Assembly: GCA_050732575.1 (NCBI GenBank)
Contig: JBOHRF010000054.1
Location: 1 to 24,497, forward strand
From: JBBDWZ01 sp050732575
Lineage (GTDB): Bacteria; Gemmatimonadota; Gemmatimonadetes; Longimicrobiales; RSA9
Direction: 5' to 3'
Length of the DNA stretch: 24,497 nucleotides
Below the pieces are notes generated by a model. That model ran no database searches and had not been told where the DNA came from. It was given only the letters and a program-made list of their open reading frames with translations. The translations under genes and the position numbers were made by a program. Positions 8,065-14,317 of this stretch are shown here, in pieces. The number at the start of each line of letters is the position of its first letter. Positions within the stretch are counted from its first letter, which is position 1.

Positions 8065-8300
8065 GTGCCAACTATCTTCCGTTCTGGACCCTATCGCTTC
8101 TATTTTGTCAGTCATGACATATCGGAACCACCACATGTCCACGTTGACGCGACAACATGACTGCCAAGCTCTGGTTGAATTCTGTCCGCCTTGAGCGAAG
8201 CCTTGGTTTCGCTCCTCACGAACTCCGCAGGCTGGAGGTGCTCGTGACTGAACACAGAGGGGAACGCTTGGAGGCTTGGAATGACTTCTTCGGCGCCTAG
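8065..8300 (+). pseudogene. DUF4160 protein with a one-base deletion (cassette 4/5 fusion)
   Basis: From GTG at 8065 the frame reads VPTIFRSGPYRFYFVSHD and EPPHVHVD, the diagnostic start of DUF4160 (usual form MPTVLRIGPYRFF...PPHVHV). It then hits a stop at 8158-8160. One base removed between 8147 and 8150 explains this: the next frame continues NMTAKLWLNSVRLERSLGF, then HELRRLEVLVTEHRGERLEA to the stop at 8300. The expected joint is V-D-R-D-N. DUF4160 proteins are small, usually paired with DUF2442, and treated as toxin-antitoxin-like. The frame is also open upstream of 8065 to the attC4 remnant without a good start. Either a recent mutation or a base-calling error is possible. Confidence 0.75.
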
Positions 8301-8556
8301 CTCAGGCGAACGGGTCAAAGATGTCCGCTTCACAGACGACGATACGCTGAGTGTGGACCTCCTCGACGGTCGTACGATCTCCGCTCCGCTGGCTTGGTTT
8401 CCTCGTTTGCTTCACGCCACGCCTGAGCAGCGAGCCAACTGGCGGCTGGCCGGCGGTGGATATGGGATCCACTGGCCCGACGTTGACGAGGATATCAGTA
8501 CGGAAGGTCTGCTTCGCGGTGCAGCGGCTCCTGGGCATCGCTCCAGCGCGGCATGA
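8281..8556 (+). CDS. DUF2442 domain protein (cassette 5)
   Basis: A 91-residue protein whose ATG (8281) lies inside the last codons of the DUF4160 gene, overlapping by 20 bases, so the two genes are translationally linked. The sequence has the DUF2442 signature: VKDVRFTDDDTLSVDLLDGR, then PLAWFPRLLHATPEQRANW, then GYGIHWPDVDEDISTEGLL. The Asp-Glu-Asp-Ile near the end is the conserved close of the domain. DUF2442 is the partner of DUF4160 and is often called an antitoxin-like protein, without proven mechanism. This copy is intact although its partner is broken. It is a different subtype from the second DUF2442 gene at 12181. Confidence 0.85.
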   Translation: MTSSAPSSGERVKDVRFTDDDTLSVDLLDGRTISAPLAWFPRLLHATPEQRANWRLAGGGYGIHWPDVDEDISTEGLLRGAAAPGHRSSAA

Positions 8557-8598
8557 TGACAACGAGCATATCGGTTGACGCTGAAACGCAAGAACAGC

Positions 8599-8729
8599 GC
8601 ATGACATCGCATGACTGCTGCGCCGCGCTGCGCGCGTCTTGCCGCTGCGCGGACACCCACCTCTAGTTCGCAGCGCGCGTTGCGCGCTGCTCACCGCCGG
8701 TGGGCGTCAGTAATACTCACACGTTAGCG
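8599..8729 (+). repeat. attC5 (131 bases, family A)
   Basis: GCATGAC (8599-8605) to GTTAGCG (8723-8729). It is nearly identical to attC1 in length and interior sequence (GCTGCGCCGCGCTGCGCGCG and CGGTGGGCGTCAGTAAT). Both ends and the arm pair are slightly degenerate (GCATGACTG against CAGTAATAC), so it may recombine poorly. Confidence 0.82.
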
Positions 8730-8804
8730 GCCATCCAGAGCCGGAACGGATTAACGGAGTGCAGGACTGTGGCATCTGGCCAAATGGTCCGGTAGTTTGG
8801 TTCG

Positions 8805-9044
8805 ATGCATTTCCAGATCGTCGGAGAGCTGACCCAGATCGTCACCATCGCATCCGGGCGCTCGATCCGCGAACTCGAACGCTTGAAGAGGATTTACGGC
8901 GAGGCGCGGTGGCGCAAAAAGAAGGGCGTGGCTCGTGTTCGCCTCAAGGACGGGTCGCTCCGAAATGCGGAACTTCACTGGTACGAAGCGACTGGCCTCG
9001 GTCGGAAGGAATTCAAGATCAAACGCTTTCTTGAGAACTTATGA
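8805..9044 (+). CDS. small conserved-type hypothetical protein (cassette 6, first gene)
   Basis: A 79-residue protein of unknown function. It starts MHFQIVGELTQIVTIASGRS and has a basic centre (RIYGEARWRKKKGVARVRL), then DGSLRNAELHWYEATGLGRK and a closing basic helix (EFKIKRFL). The alternating strands after residue 40 suggest a small beta-rich fold. The layout, a short basic protein overlapping a short acidic protein by four bases (ATGA at 9041-9044), is that of a toxin-antitoxin or toxin-antitoxin-like pair, but no known toxin motif is visible. I recall similar small proteins in cassette and plasmid contexts but cannot name a characterised family. Confidence 0.7.
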   Translation: MHFQIVGELTQIVTIASGRSIRELERLKRIYGEARWRKKKGVARVRLKDGSLRNAELHWYEATGLGRKEFKIKRFLENL

Positions 9045-9274
9045 AAACCAAGTCACCAGGGCGTCGGTTCGTGGTTTGTGTCGACAATACCGGCTATCAA
9101 GCTTCTCTGGAAATCCGCAAGATCTACGAGGTCGTGCCGGATGCCGCGGCTGCGCGCCTGCATCAGCTTCGCGTGATCGACGAGTCGGGCGAAGACTATC
9201 TCTTTCCCGAGGATTTCTTCCTGCCCATTGAGTTGTCCCAGGAGATCCGGGCAGCTCTTCGAAAGGCGTCCTGA
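9041..9274 (+). CDS. small hypothetical protein, likely partner of the preceding gene (cassette 6)
   Basis: A 77-residue protein overlapping the previous gene by four bases. The sequence RRFVVCVDNTGYQASLEIRK, then IYEVVPDAAAARLHQLRVID and ESGEDYLFPEDFFLPIELS, reads as an SH3-like small barrel. 'IDESGEDYLFP' resembles the KOW/SH3-like motif of proteins often found next to toxin-antitoxin modules. It is acidic at its C-terminus, complementing its basic neighbour. No enzyme motif is seen. The start is fixed by the ATGA overlap. It is the last gene of the cassette, 26 bases before attC6. Function is unknown; binding to its partner is inferred only from arrangement. Confidence 0.72.
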   Translation: MKTKSPGRRFVVCVDNTGYQASLEIRKIYEVVPDAAAARLHQLRVIDESGEDYLFPEDFFLPIELSQEIRAALRKAS

Positions 9275-9300
9275 GCACTGCGGCACCGGCCCTGGACGGC

Positions 9301-9378
9301 GGCTAACATCGCATGAGCGCGTCGTGCGCTACGCGCCCTCCGCCCTTCGGGACAGCCGCTCATGCACACACGTTAGCC
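9301..9378 (+). repeat. attC6 (78 bases, short family B variant)
   Basis: GGCTAAC (9301-9307) to GTTAGCC (9372-9378), with perfect arms GCATGAGCG and CGCTCATGC. The interior is about 50 bases shorter than attC2 but otherwise begins alike, so this is an internally shortened relative that keeps full pairing. Confidence 0.9.
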
Positions 9379-9412
9379 GCCATACGCCTACCCAGGCGCA
9401 AGGACACTAAAC

Positions 9413-10996
9413 ATGAACTGCCTACGGCCTTCGCTAGCCATGGTCCTGCTGCTCGGCATCTCGCAGAAAGCTCCTGGCCAGCTAATTAGGGGCCATTTGA
9501 TCGACGATCGTTCCGACCTTCCCGTAGCCGATGCCACGCTAAGCCTGTTTGCCCGCAGTGGAGCGCGGCTATCAGTCCAGAAAACCGACTCTCTCGGCAC
9601 ATTTCAGTTTCGGCTTCGTGACGCGGGATCGTACACGATCTCGGCCAGTCGAATTGGCTATCGTGACCAGACTGCTGGGCCGATAACCGTTTCGGCCAGT
9701 GAAGTTGTAGAAGTCGAAATGCGCATCTCCAGTGTCCCAGTCCGTCTGGACAGCCTCGTCGTGACAGCGAGGCGACCGCTACCTAGAGGCCGTGTGGCGG
9801 AGTTCTACGACCGTGTTGAGTGGGGCAGAAAGGCAAATGCCGGGCAATTTGTCACGCGCGCACAGTTTGATAGCCTCTCGCTGCCCAACGTAACCGACTA
9901 TATGCAACGACTGGCTAGAGTCCCCATCGTCGGCTTTGGAACGGGGGCCACTGTTCCGCCCCGGGCGGGCACTGAGCGTTGCGTCTTGGCGCTCCTTCTG
10001 GACGGGCAACGAATTACCGGGGCAATTAATGGGCTTGTGTCGCCGATCACAGTTGAAGGTGTAGAAATCTACCGCAGCAACGCAGACGTCCCCATTGAGT
10101 ATCGTCGGTCGGGCTACTGCGGCGCCGTTCTCCTATGGACCCGTCAAGGGCAAGTTGCCACAGCCAAGCATGCGGTTGCAGCCACTGTCGCCGGGCGCGT
10201 ATTGGAAGAGACAACTGGTATGCCCGTGTCTGGCGCAGATGTGCGATTGGTGAGAGTTGACGGTGCGGAGCGCGGCCAAGCGGTGACCGATCGCGCGGGA
10301 TCATTCCGGCTGGCCACAGCCGAGGCCGCGCGGCTTGCAATACGCGTGCGCCATGTTGGGTTCGTGATCTACCAGTCGCAGCCACTCCAGCTCGAGCAGG
10401 GGCGCGAATTGCAGGTCACAATTCGACTGGGTCGCCAGGTGATCCCTCTAGAGCCTCTGGTCGTGATCTCGCGCGGAGCGAGTTCCACCAGGTTGGCCGG
10501 TTTTCGCGAGCGTCGAGTCACGGAAGTCCATGGAAAATTTGTCTCACGTGAGGAAATAGATCGACGACCCACGGCCGAGGTCAGCGATTTCTTCCGCATG
10601 ATGTCTGGCGTCTTCGTATTGCCCGTCAAGCGCAATGCCAATCCTGATGGCATGACCACCTATCTGGTCATGATGCGAGGCTCGGGCAACACGGCCGCGC
10701 CCGCTGGCGCCGACAGCCAGGCCGCTGGCCATTGCGCACCCTCGATCTTCCTGGACGGGACCGCGATTCAACAGAATACGTCGTTTCCACTGGACGATTT
10801 GATCCGGTCCAACACGCTGGAAGGCATCGAGGTTTACACGTCGTTCACCGGCGTGCCCGCAGAATTCCAGACATCGAACACCTGCGGGACGATCCTGCTC
10901 TGGACGCGCGAAGCAAGCGGCGTTGGCAAACGCAGCTGGATACGAATGACTGTCGGCCTGGCCGGCTTGAGCTTGATCGTGCTCTTATTGAAGTGA
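9413..10996 (+). CDS. exported protein with duplicated carboxypeptidase-regulatory and TonB-plug-like modules (cassette 7)
   Basis: A 527-residue protein with a signal peptide (MVLLLGISQKAPGQ region) and two copies of the same layout. Each has a carboxypeptidase-regulatory-like beta-sandwich (IRGHLIDDRSDLPVADATL near residue 23; VAGRVLEETTGMPVSGADVR near 260). Each is followed by a plug-like stretch ending in a matching block: VEGVEIYRSNADVPIEYR then CGAVLLWTRQG, and LEGIEVYTSFTGVPAEF then CGTILLWTREA. There is no outer-membrane barrel. A hydrophobic C-terminus (LAGLSLIVLLLK) may anchor it. Paired Cys in each module could form disulfides. Proteins of this make-up are frequent in Gemmatimonadota; a role in surface binding or TonB-dependent uptake is only a guess. 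It is among the largest genes one would expect in a cassette. Confidence 0.8.
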   Translation: MNCLRPSLAMVLLLGISQKAPGQLIRGHLIDDRSDLPVADATLSLFARSGARLSVQKTDSLGTFQFRLRDAGSYTISASRIGYRDQTAGPITVSASEVVEVEMRISSVPVRLDSLVVTARRPLPRGRVAEFYDRVEWGRKANAGQFVTRAQFDSLSLPNVTDYMQRLARVPIVGFGTGATVPPRAGTERCVLALLLDGQRITGAINGLVSPITVEGVEIYRSNADVPIEYRRSGYCGAVLLWTRQGQVATAKHAVAATVAGRVLEETTGMPVSGADVRLVRVDGAERGQAVTDRAGSFRLATAEAARLAIRVRHVGFVIYQSQPLQLEQGRELQVTIRLGRQVIPLEPLVVISRGASSTRLAGFRERRVTEVHGKFVSREEIDRRPTAEVSDFFRMMSGVFVLPVKRNANPDGMTTYLVMMRGSGNTAAPAGADSQAAGHCAPSIFLDGTAIQQNTSFPLDDLIRSNTLEGIEVYTSFTGVPAEFQTSNTCGTILLWTREASGVGKRSWIRMTVGLAGLSLIVLLLK

Positions 10997-11129
10997 ACGC
11001 CGCCAGACGCGACTGCATTGGAACGGTGAAAGACTGTCACCCTGCTGCCAGGCGCTGCAGGCTTGATTATGCCGATGCGGCCGGGCTTTCGTTCCGCCCA
11101 TCGAGTGAACCTCGCGCATGGCGTACGGC

Positions 11130-11258
11130 GGCTAACACCGCATTGCCGCGTCAGGCGCTGCGCGCCTTCCGCCCTGCGGGAACCTCTACTCCGCCTCCCA
11201 TCGCACTTGCGTGCTCGGGTCGGCTCCATGGAGTTTCGGCAATGCTCCCGCGTTAGCC
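11130..11258 (+). repeat. attC7 (129 bases, family C)
   Basis: GGCTAAC (11130-11136) to GTTAGCC (11252-11258). Arms GCATTGCCG and CGGCAATGC are complementary. It is the fullest copy of the family also seen at 11705 and 13772 and, deleted, at 12476. Confidence 0.92.
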
Positions 11259-11338
11259 GCCATAGGCCCTACCGCAGCAGGATTCCGCGAACTGCATGAG
11301 CGAAATAGATTGGCTGTACGACCTGACAGGACAATTCG

Positions 11339-11680
11339 ATGAAATCCTTTACAGCCGTAATCGAGAAGGACGCCCAAACCGGCATTTTCGTCGGCTACGT
11401 TCCTGGATTCCCGGGTGCACATTAGCAGGGGGACACCCTCGAGGAGCTCAACGGGAATCTGCAAGAGGTCCTTGAGTTGCTTCTTGAGGATGGTGAGCCG
11501 CAGTTCGAGGCCGTTGAGCGCCATCCGCTCCAATATCCTCTCGTCGATCCCCCGATTCGTCGGGCTGTGCTTCGCCGCTTTCCGTACAGCATACTGTTCA
11601 CCGCCGATGACGAGGAGATCGTAGTGTTGTCCTGTTTTCATGAGCGTCGCGATCCTAAACGGTGGCAACGGTCGCGATGA
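11339..11680 (+). pseudogene. HicB antitoxin N-part fused in frame to ParE toxin C-part, with a nonsense codon (cassette 8)
   Basis: From ATG at 11339 one frame reads MKSFTAVIEKDAQTGIFVGY and VPGFPGAH, an in-frame TAG (11423-11425, codon 29), then QGDTLEELNGNLQEVLELLL and EDGEPQFEA. This is a nearly complete HicB whose stop replaces the expected Ser of GAHSQG. Without changing frame, at about 11504-11515 it continues VERHPLQYPLVDPPIRRAVL, then RRFPYSILFTADDEEIVVLS and HERRDPKRW to the stop at 11680. That is the C-terminal half of a RelE/ParE-type toxin. The product is a chimera of two unrelated toxin-antitoxin genes, and the nonsense codon makes it a probable pseudogene unless translation restarts downstream. 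The joint falls where both families carry an acidic-hydrophobic stretch. Confidence 0.75.
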
Positions 11681-11704
11681 TGGAGCGTGGGCGCGGAACA
11701 GGGC

Positions 11705-11832
11705 GGCGAACAACGCATTGCCGCGTCAGGCGCTGCGCACCTTCCGCCTGCGGGAAACTCCACTCCACCTCTCGTCGCGCTGGCGCGCTCGGGTCGGCTC
11801 CGTAGAGTTTCGGCAATGGTCCCACGTTAGGC
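11705..11832 (+). repeat. attC8 (128 bases, family C)
   Basis: GGCGAAC (11705-11711, one mismatch) to GTTAGGC (11826-11832). Arms GCATTGCCG and CGGCAATGG are complementary except for the last base. The interior closely follows attC7. Confidence 0.88.
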
Positions 11833-11908
11833 GAAAGCCGCCCTACCCATACAAAAGACGAACAGCGTATCTTCCTGCGTTTCGATTCTCCGATACGGAG
11901 GCGCCTGT

Positions 11909-12169
11909 CTGCCCAAGATCAGCGAGTTCTTTGGAATCGTCATCTATGTGTACTGGCGTGACCACGGTCCTTCTCATTTCCATGCGTCGTACGGCGACGA
12001 CGAAGTGTTGGTCTCGATTGATGATCTCACCGTGCTCGAGGGTAAGGTGCCTCCCCGGGTAATGGGTCTTGTCATCGAGTGGGCGACGTTGCATCAAGAT
12101 GAGCTTCGGGTGGTTTGGCAGCAGGCCGTGAATCTTGAGCCACTGAGCAAGATCGATCCTTTGGTGTAG
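11909..12169 (+). CDS. DUF4160 protein, probable CTG start (cassette 9, first gene)
   Basis: An 86-residue protein if it starts at CTG 11909: LPKISEFFGIVIYVYWRDHG, then PSHFHASYGDDEVLVSIDD and a helical C-terminus (RVMGLVIEWATLHQDELRVV). Family members normally begin MPKISEFFG, so CTG occupies exactly the expected initiator position. A strong ribosome-binding GGAGG sits at 11897-11901, seven bases upstream. The first ATG (11948) would delete the conserved N-terminus. DUF4160 and DUF2442 form a conserved pair considered toxin-antitoxin-like; the PSHFHA motif is the family hallmark. The start could have mutated from ATG, reducing expression. The partner follows 11 bases downstream. Confidence 0.83.
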   Translation: MPKISEFFGIVIYVYWRDHGPSHFHASYGDDEVLVSIDDLTVLEGKVPPRVMGLVIEWATLHQDELRVVWQQAVNLEPLSKIDPLV

Positions 12170-12180
12170 GAGTGGGCGTC

Positions 12181-12432
12181 ATGCTGTATCGCATCGTGGA
12201 GGTTAGGGTACGGCCCAATTATCGAGTCTGGATTCGCTTTGAGGACGGCGTTGAGGGTGAGGTCGATCTTTCCGATCTTGTGGGGCGAGGTGTGTTCGCA
12301 AGTTGGAACGATCCCGCGAGATTTGCCAAAGTTCGAGTCGATGAGCAGAGCGGTACATTAAGCTGGCCGGACGGACTGGATGTCGCGCCTGACACGCTGT
12401 ACCGCGAGTTGGCTGGCATCACGTCTGGGTGA
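12181..12432 (+). CDS. DUF2442 protein (cassette 9, second gene)
   Basis: An 83-residue protein starting at ATG 12181, preceded by AGGAG at 12168-12172 with 8 bases spacing; an upstream GTG at 12172 lies within the ribosome site and is less likely. The sequence MLYRIVEVRVRPNYRVWIRF, then EDGVEGEVDLSDLVGRGVFA and FAKVRVDEQSGTLSWPDGLD, ending in APDTLYREL, is the classic DUF2442 form paired with this type of DUF4160. No mechanism is proven for the family; an antitoxin-like or regulatory role is inferred from pairing. It is intact and ends 43 bases before attC9. The region between holds a GC-rich hairpin-forming stretch (GCCGCCCC with GGGCGGC). Confidence 0.87.
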   Translation: MLYRIVEVRVRPNYRVWIRFEDGVEGEVDLSDLVGRGVFASWNDPARFAKVRVDEQSGTLSWPDGLDVAPDTLYRELAGITSG

Positions 12433-12475
12433 GATGCAACGCTGCCGCCCCGGCAGCTCGGCACGGGCGGCCTTC

Positions 12476-12546
12476 GCCTAACACCGCATTGCCGCGTCAG
12501 GCGCTGCGCGCCTTCCGCCCTGGGAAACTCGGCTCACACGTTACGC
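12476..12546 (+). repeat. attC9 (71 bases, internally deleted chimera of families C and B)
   Basis: GCCTAAC (12476-12482) to GTTACGC (12540-12546). The left half follows family C (GCATTGCCGCGTCAGGCGCT), but the end GGAAACTCGGCTCACACG follows family B. The partner arm of GCATTGCCG is absent, and the right core carries a mismatch. It is unlikely to fold normally. Confidence 0.75.
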
Positions 12547-12577
12547 GAAATGTGACGCCGTTACCTACCTTCTGACT

Positions 12578-12810
12578 CTACTGGTTTGACAGCAGACGGT
12601 CGTACGCCGCATGCGAGCCGATCCAGAACCAAATGACGTCGTCGGCATTTCGCACAGGCAGCGCTCGAAAGCCAAGTCCTACGCGCGCAGAGAAAGATGG
12701 ACTTGGAGGGATGAACTCGTTTGAAGTGCAAGCTCGGATGATTCGGGTCACGTATGAACGTACGACACGCCAGGCCGCGGCACTGTCGACTCCGCGCCTT
12801 CCTCGGTAGT
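12578..12810 (-). pseudogene. ParE/HigB-like toxin remnant with frameshifts, antisense to the array
   Basis: On the minus strand two frames combine into one small toxin-like protein. Upstream part (around 12695-12760): TFIRDPNHPSLHFKRVHPSK then SIF. After a one-base insertion near 12690-12696, the second part reads SARVGLGFRALPVRNADDVI then WFWIGSHAAYDRLL to a stop at 12578. The pattern 'HPSLxFK ... YSVRVGxxYRALG ... WFWIGxHxxYDxLL' belongs to a widespread RelE/ParE-like family of small toxins. The segment before TFIRDPN appears to switch frame again (AAAWR in the other frame). It is therefore a decayed gene, oriented against the cassettes. No matching antitoxin is visible. A long open minus frame through 13346 is only a shadow. 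Confidence 0.65.
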
Positions 12811-12875
12811 GTGAGCGAACCCGTGACCCGACCGCGGGCCGCGGGGACCGTCCTACTCTTGCGCGGAGGCGCAGC

Positions 12876-13307
12876 ATGAGATTCCTGGTTGACCAGGAGG
12901 TCGCTACCGACCCCGGCAGCGCATTCGACGCGATGGCGGACGTCCGGAACGAGCCCCGGTGGAACGATCAGGTGAGCCGCTCCGAGCTCGTTTCCTCGGG
13001 CTCGATTGCCATGGGAAGCCGCTTCAAGACTGTGAACCGCGGCTACGAATACGACGCCGTGATCACGACCTACGAGCGGCCTTCCCGCCTCGAGTTCGAG
13101 GTGACCGGGCGGCAGCTCGACATGTCGGTCAGCTTCCGCTTCGAGGCCTCGGGAGCCAACCGCACCCGGATGCATAGCGAGTTCGACATGCGTCCCAAGG
13201 GAGTCCTGAAGCTCTTCTTCCCCCTTATGACGCCGCTGGTTCGCCGCGACGTCCCCAAGCAGATAGCCGGCTTCAAGCGGCTCTTCGAGGGCCGGCCGGA
13301 CCGCTGA
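12876..13307 (+). CDS. SRPBCC (polyketide cyclase/dehydrase-like) protein (cassette 10)
   Basis: A 143-residue protein starting at ATG 12876, preceded by GGAGG at about 12864. It has the SRPBCC fold: MRFLVDQEVATDPGSAFDAM, ADVRNEPRWNDQVSRSELV, strands through MGSRFKTVNRGYEYDAVITT and a C-terminal helix (KQIAGFKRLFEG). Such proteins bind small hydrophobic molecules, and some act as cyclases. It resembles short chromosomal SRPBCC proteins of actinobacteria and others; no active site can be named. Its DNA is markedly richer in G and C in third positions than the other cassettes, suggesting a different donor. It is separated from attC10 by over 450 bases without a gene. Confidence 0.82.
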   Translation: MRFLVDQEVATDPGSAFDAMADVRNEPRWNDQVSRSELVSSGSIAMGSRFKTVNRGYEYDAVITTYERPSRLEFEVTGRQLDMSVSFRFEASGANRTRMHSEFDMRPKGVLKLFFPLMTPLVRRDVPKQIAGFKRLFEGRPDR

Positions 13308-13771
13308 CGGACGGCGCGGGGGCCCCCGCGTGATCGGGCCTCCCACGTGGTGCCCGGACCGCCGTCGGCCGGGGCAAAACCCTCCGGGCCCTCGCGGCTG
13401 TCCAAGGGTCGTAACCCCCAGCCCAGCCCAAGCGAGGAGCCATGGCCCCCGACACTCCGCTATGCCCTGCGCGCGCTGTGCTGCGCGCTGGCGTGACGTG
13501 ACCCTCTATCGGTCTCGCGTGCGCGCACGTGCGAGGGCACCGATAGCTGAGCGAACGGGCCGCCTCAGGTTCGAAGCCCCTTGAGCCCCCTTCGCGAGTC
13601 CCATCACCCGGTATGCACGCGTGGCCTTTTCCACCACGCCCCTCTCCCCCAAAGCTGCGGCCTTCGGCCGCCGGGCGAGTAGCCAATGGGGCGCTGTGCA
13701 CAACGCTGACCTCGAACCGTCTGAGCGATCTATCGAGGAAGTGATTGGCTGGCCGGGCAGGGTCAAACAGC
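13308..13771 (+). other. gene-free stretch with a large palindrome (cassette 10, 3' part)
   Basis: About 460 bases of very GC-rich DNA with no convincing reading frame on either strand. The open frames that cross it have no family-like sequence. It contains a palindrome at 13506-13546: CTATCGGT pairs with ACCGATAG, and the interior CTCGCGTGCGC region also pairs with GTGCGAG. The long hairpin might act as a terminator-like structure, an RNA hairpin or a degenerate recombination site; no GTTRRRY core accompanies it. Its composition fits the SRPBCC gene more than the rest of the array, so the pair was probably acquired together. Confidence 0.45.
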
Positions 13772-13883
13772 GGCTAACAACGCATTGCCGCGTCAGGCGC
13801 TGCGCGCGTACCGCCCTGCGGGAAACTCTACTTGCGCGCTCAGGTCGGCTCCGTAGAGTATCGACAATGCTCACACGTTAGCC
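13772..13883 (+). repeat. attC10 (112 bases, family C)
   Basis: GGCTAAC (13772-13778) to GTTAGCC (13877-13883). Arms GCATTGCCG and CGACAATGC pair with one mismatch. It is shorter than attC7 by loss of an interior segment. Confidence 0.88.
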
Positions 13884-13911
13884 ACCAGAGCGTCCGCTAA
13901 CGGAAATTGAC

Positions 13912-14284
13912 ATGCACAAATCCTGGAGCAAACGGCTTCGAGACAAATCGGGACGTGGTAGCGGCTTTCCCGTCGGTACCATCGCGTTCTACGGACCCAC
14001 CAATCGCGAGGCTTCCAAGGTGGCCGTGGTCATCATGGCCCATGATGAGATTCGCCCTGGAACGTTTCCATGGCGATAACCTCGATGTCCGAATCGATCC
14101 ACGTATGGGTGACCTGGTCTCCACCTTCTTGAGGGGCTGGGCCGTGAAACGTGTCATCGTCGCGGATGGCATTATCGGCTGTCCTCACGAGGAAGGCATT
14201 GACTACCCTGAGGATCAGGAGTGCCCGACCTGCATTTTCTGGCAGGGCAAAGATCGCTTCGAGAACGCGAAGCCCAACGATTAG
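13912..14284 (+). pseudogene. conserved-type hypothetical protein, frameshifted (cassette 11)
   Basis: From ATG 13912 the first frame reads MHKSWSKRLRDKSGRGSGFP, VGTIAFYGPTNREASKVAVV, then stops at about 14079. The next frame carries the rest: RFHGDNLDVRIDPRMGDLVS, TFLRGWAVKRVIVADGIIG and CPHEEGIDYPEDQECPTCIF to the stop at 14284. The joint is around 14030-14060. Together they match a recurring hypothetical protein whose C-terminus holds a Cys-rich motif (CPHEEG...CPTC), perhaps zinc-binding. No function is known to me. Either two bases were lost or one gained. The second frame has a possible restart but would lack the first 45 residues. Confidence 0.7.
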
Positions 14285-14317
14285 AACATCGAAGTTCCCG
14301 GCAGCGAACGCTCCAGC

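Noticed and set aside
11296..11460. Short gene starting MSEIDWLYDLTGQF before the HicB chimera
   Set aside because: After 15 codons it runs antiphase through HicB sequence with no family features; likely a chance frame.
12561..13346. Long minus-strand open frame (261 codons) over the SRPBCC gene
   Set aside because: It lies mostly antisense to a well-supported SRPBCC gene. Only its downstream end has family-like sequence, and that belongs to the broken toxin recorded separately.
13520..13590. tRNA-like piece (GATAGCTGAG and GGTTCGAAG)
   Set aside because: The D-like and T-like motifs are only about 20 bases apart, with no room for an anticodon arm and no acceptor stem.
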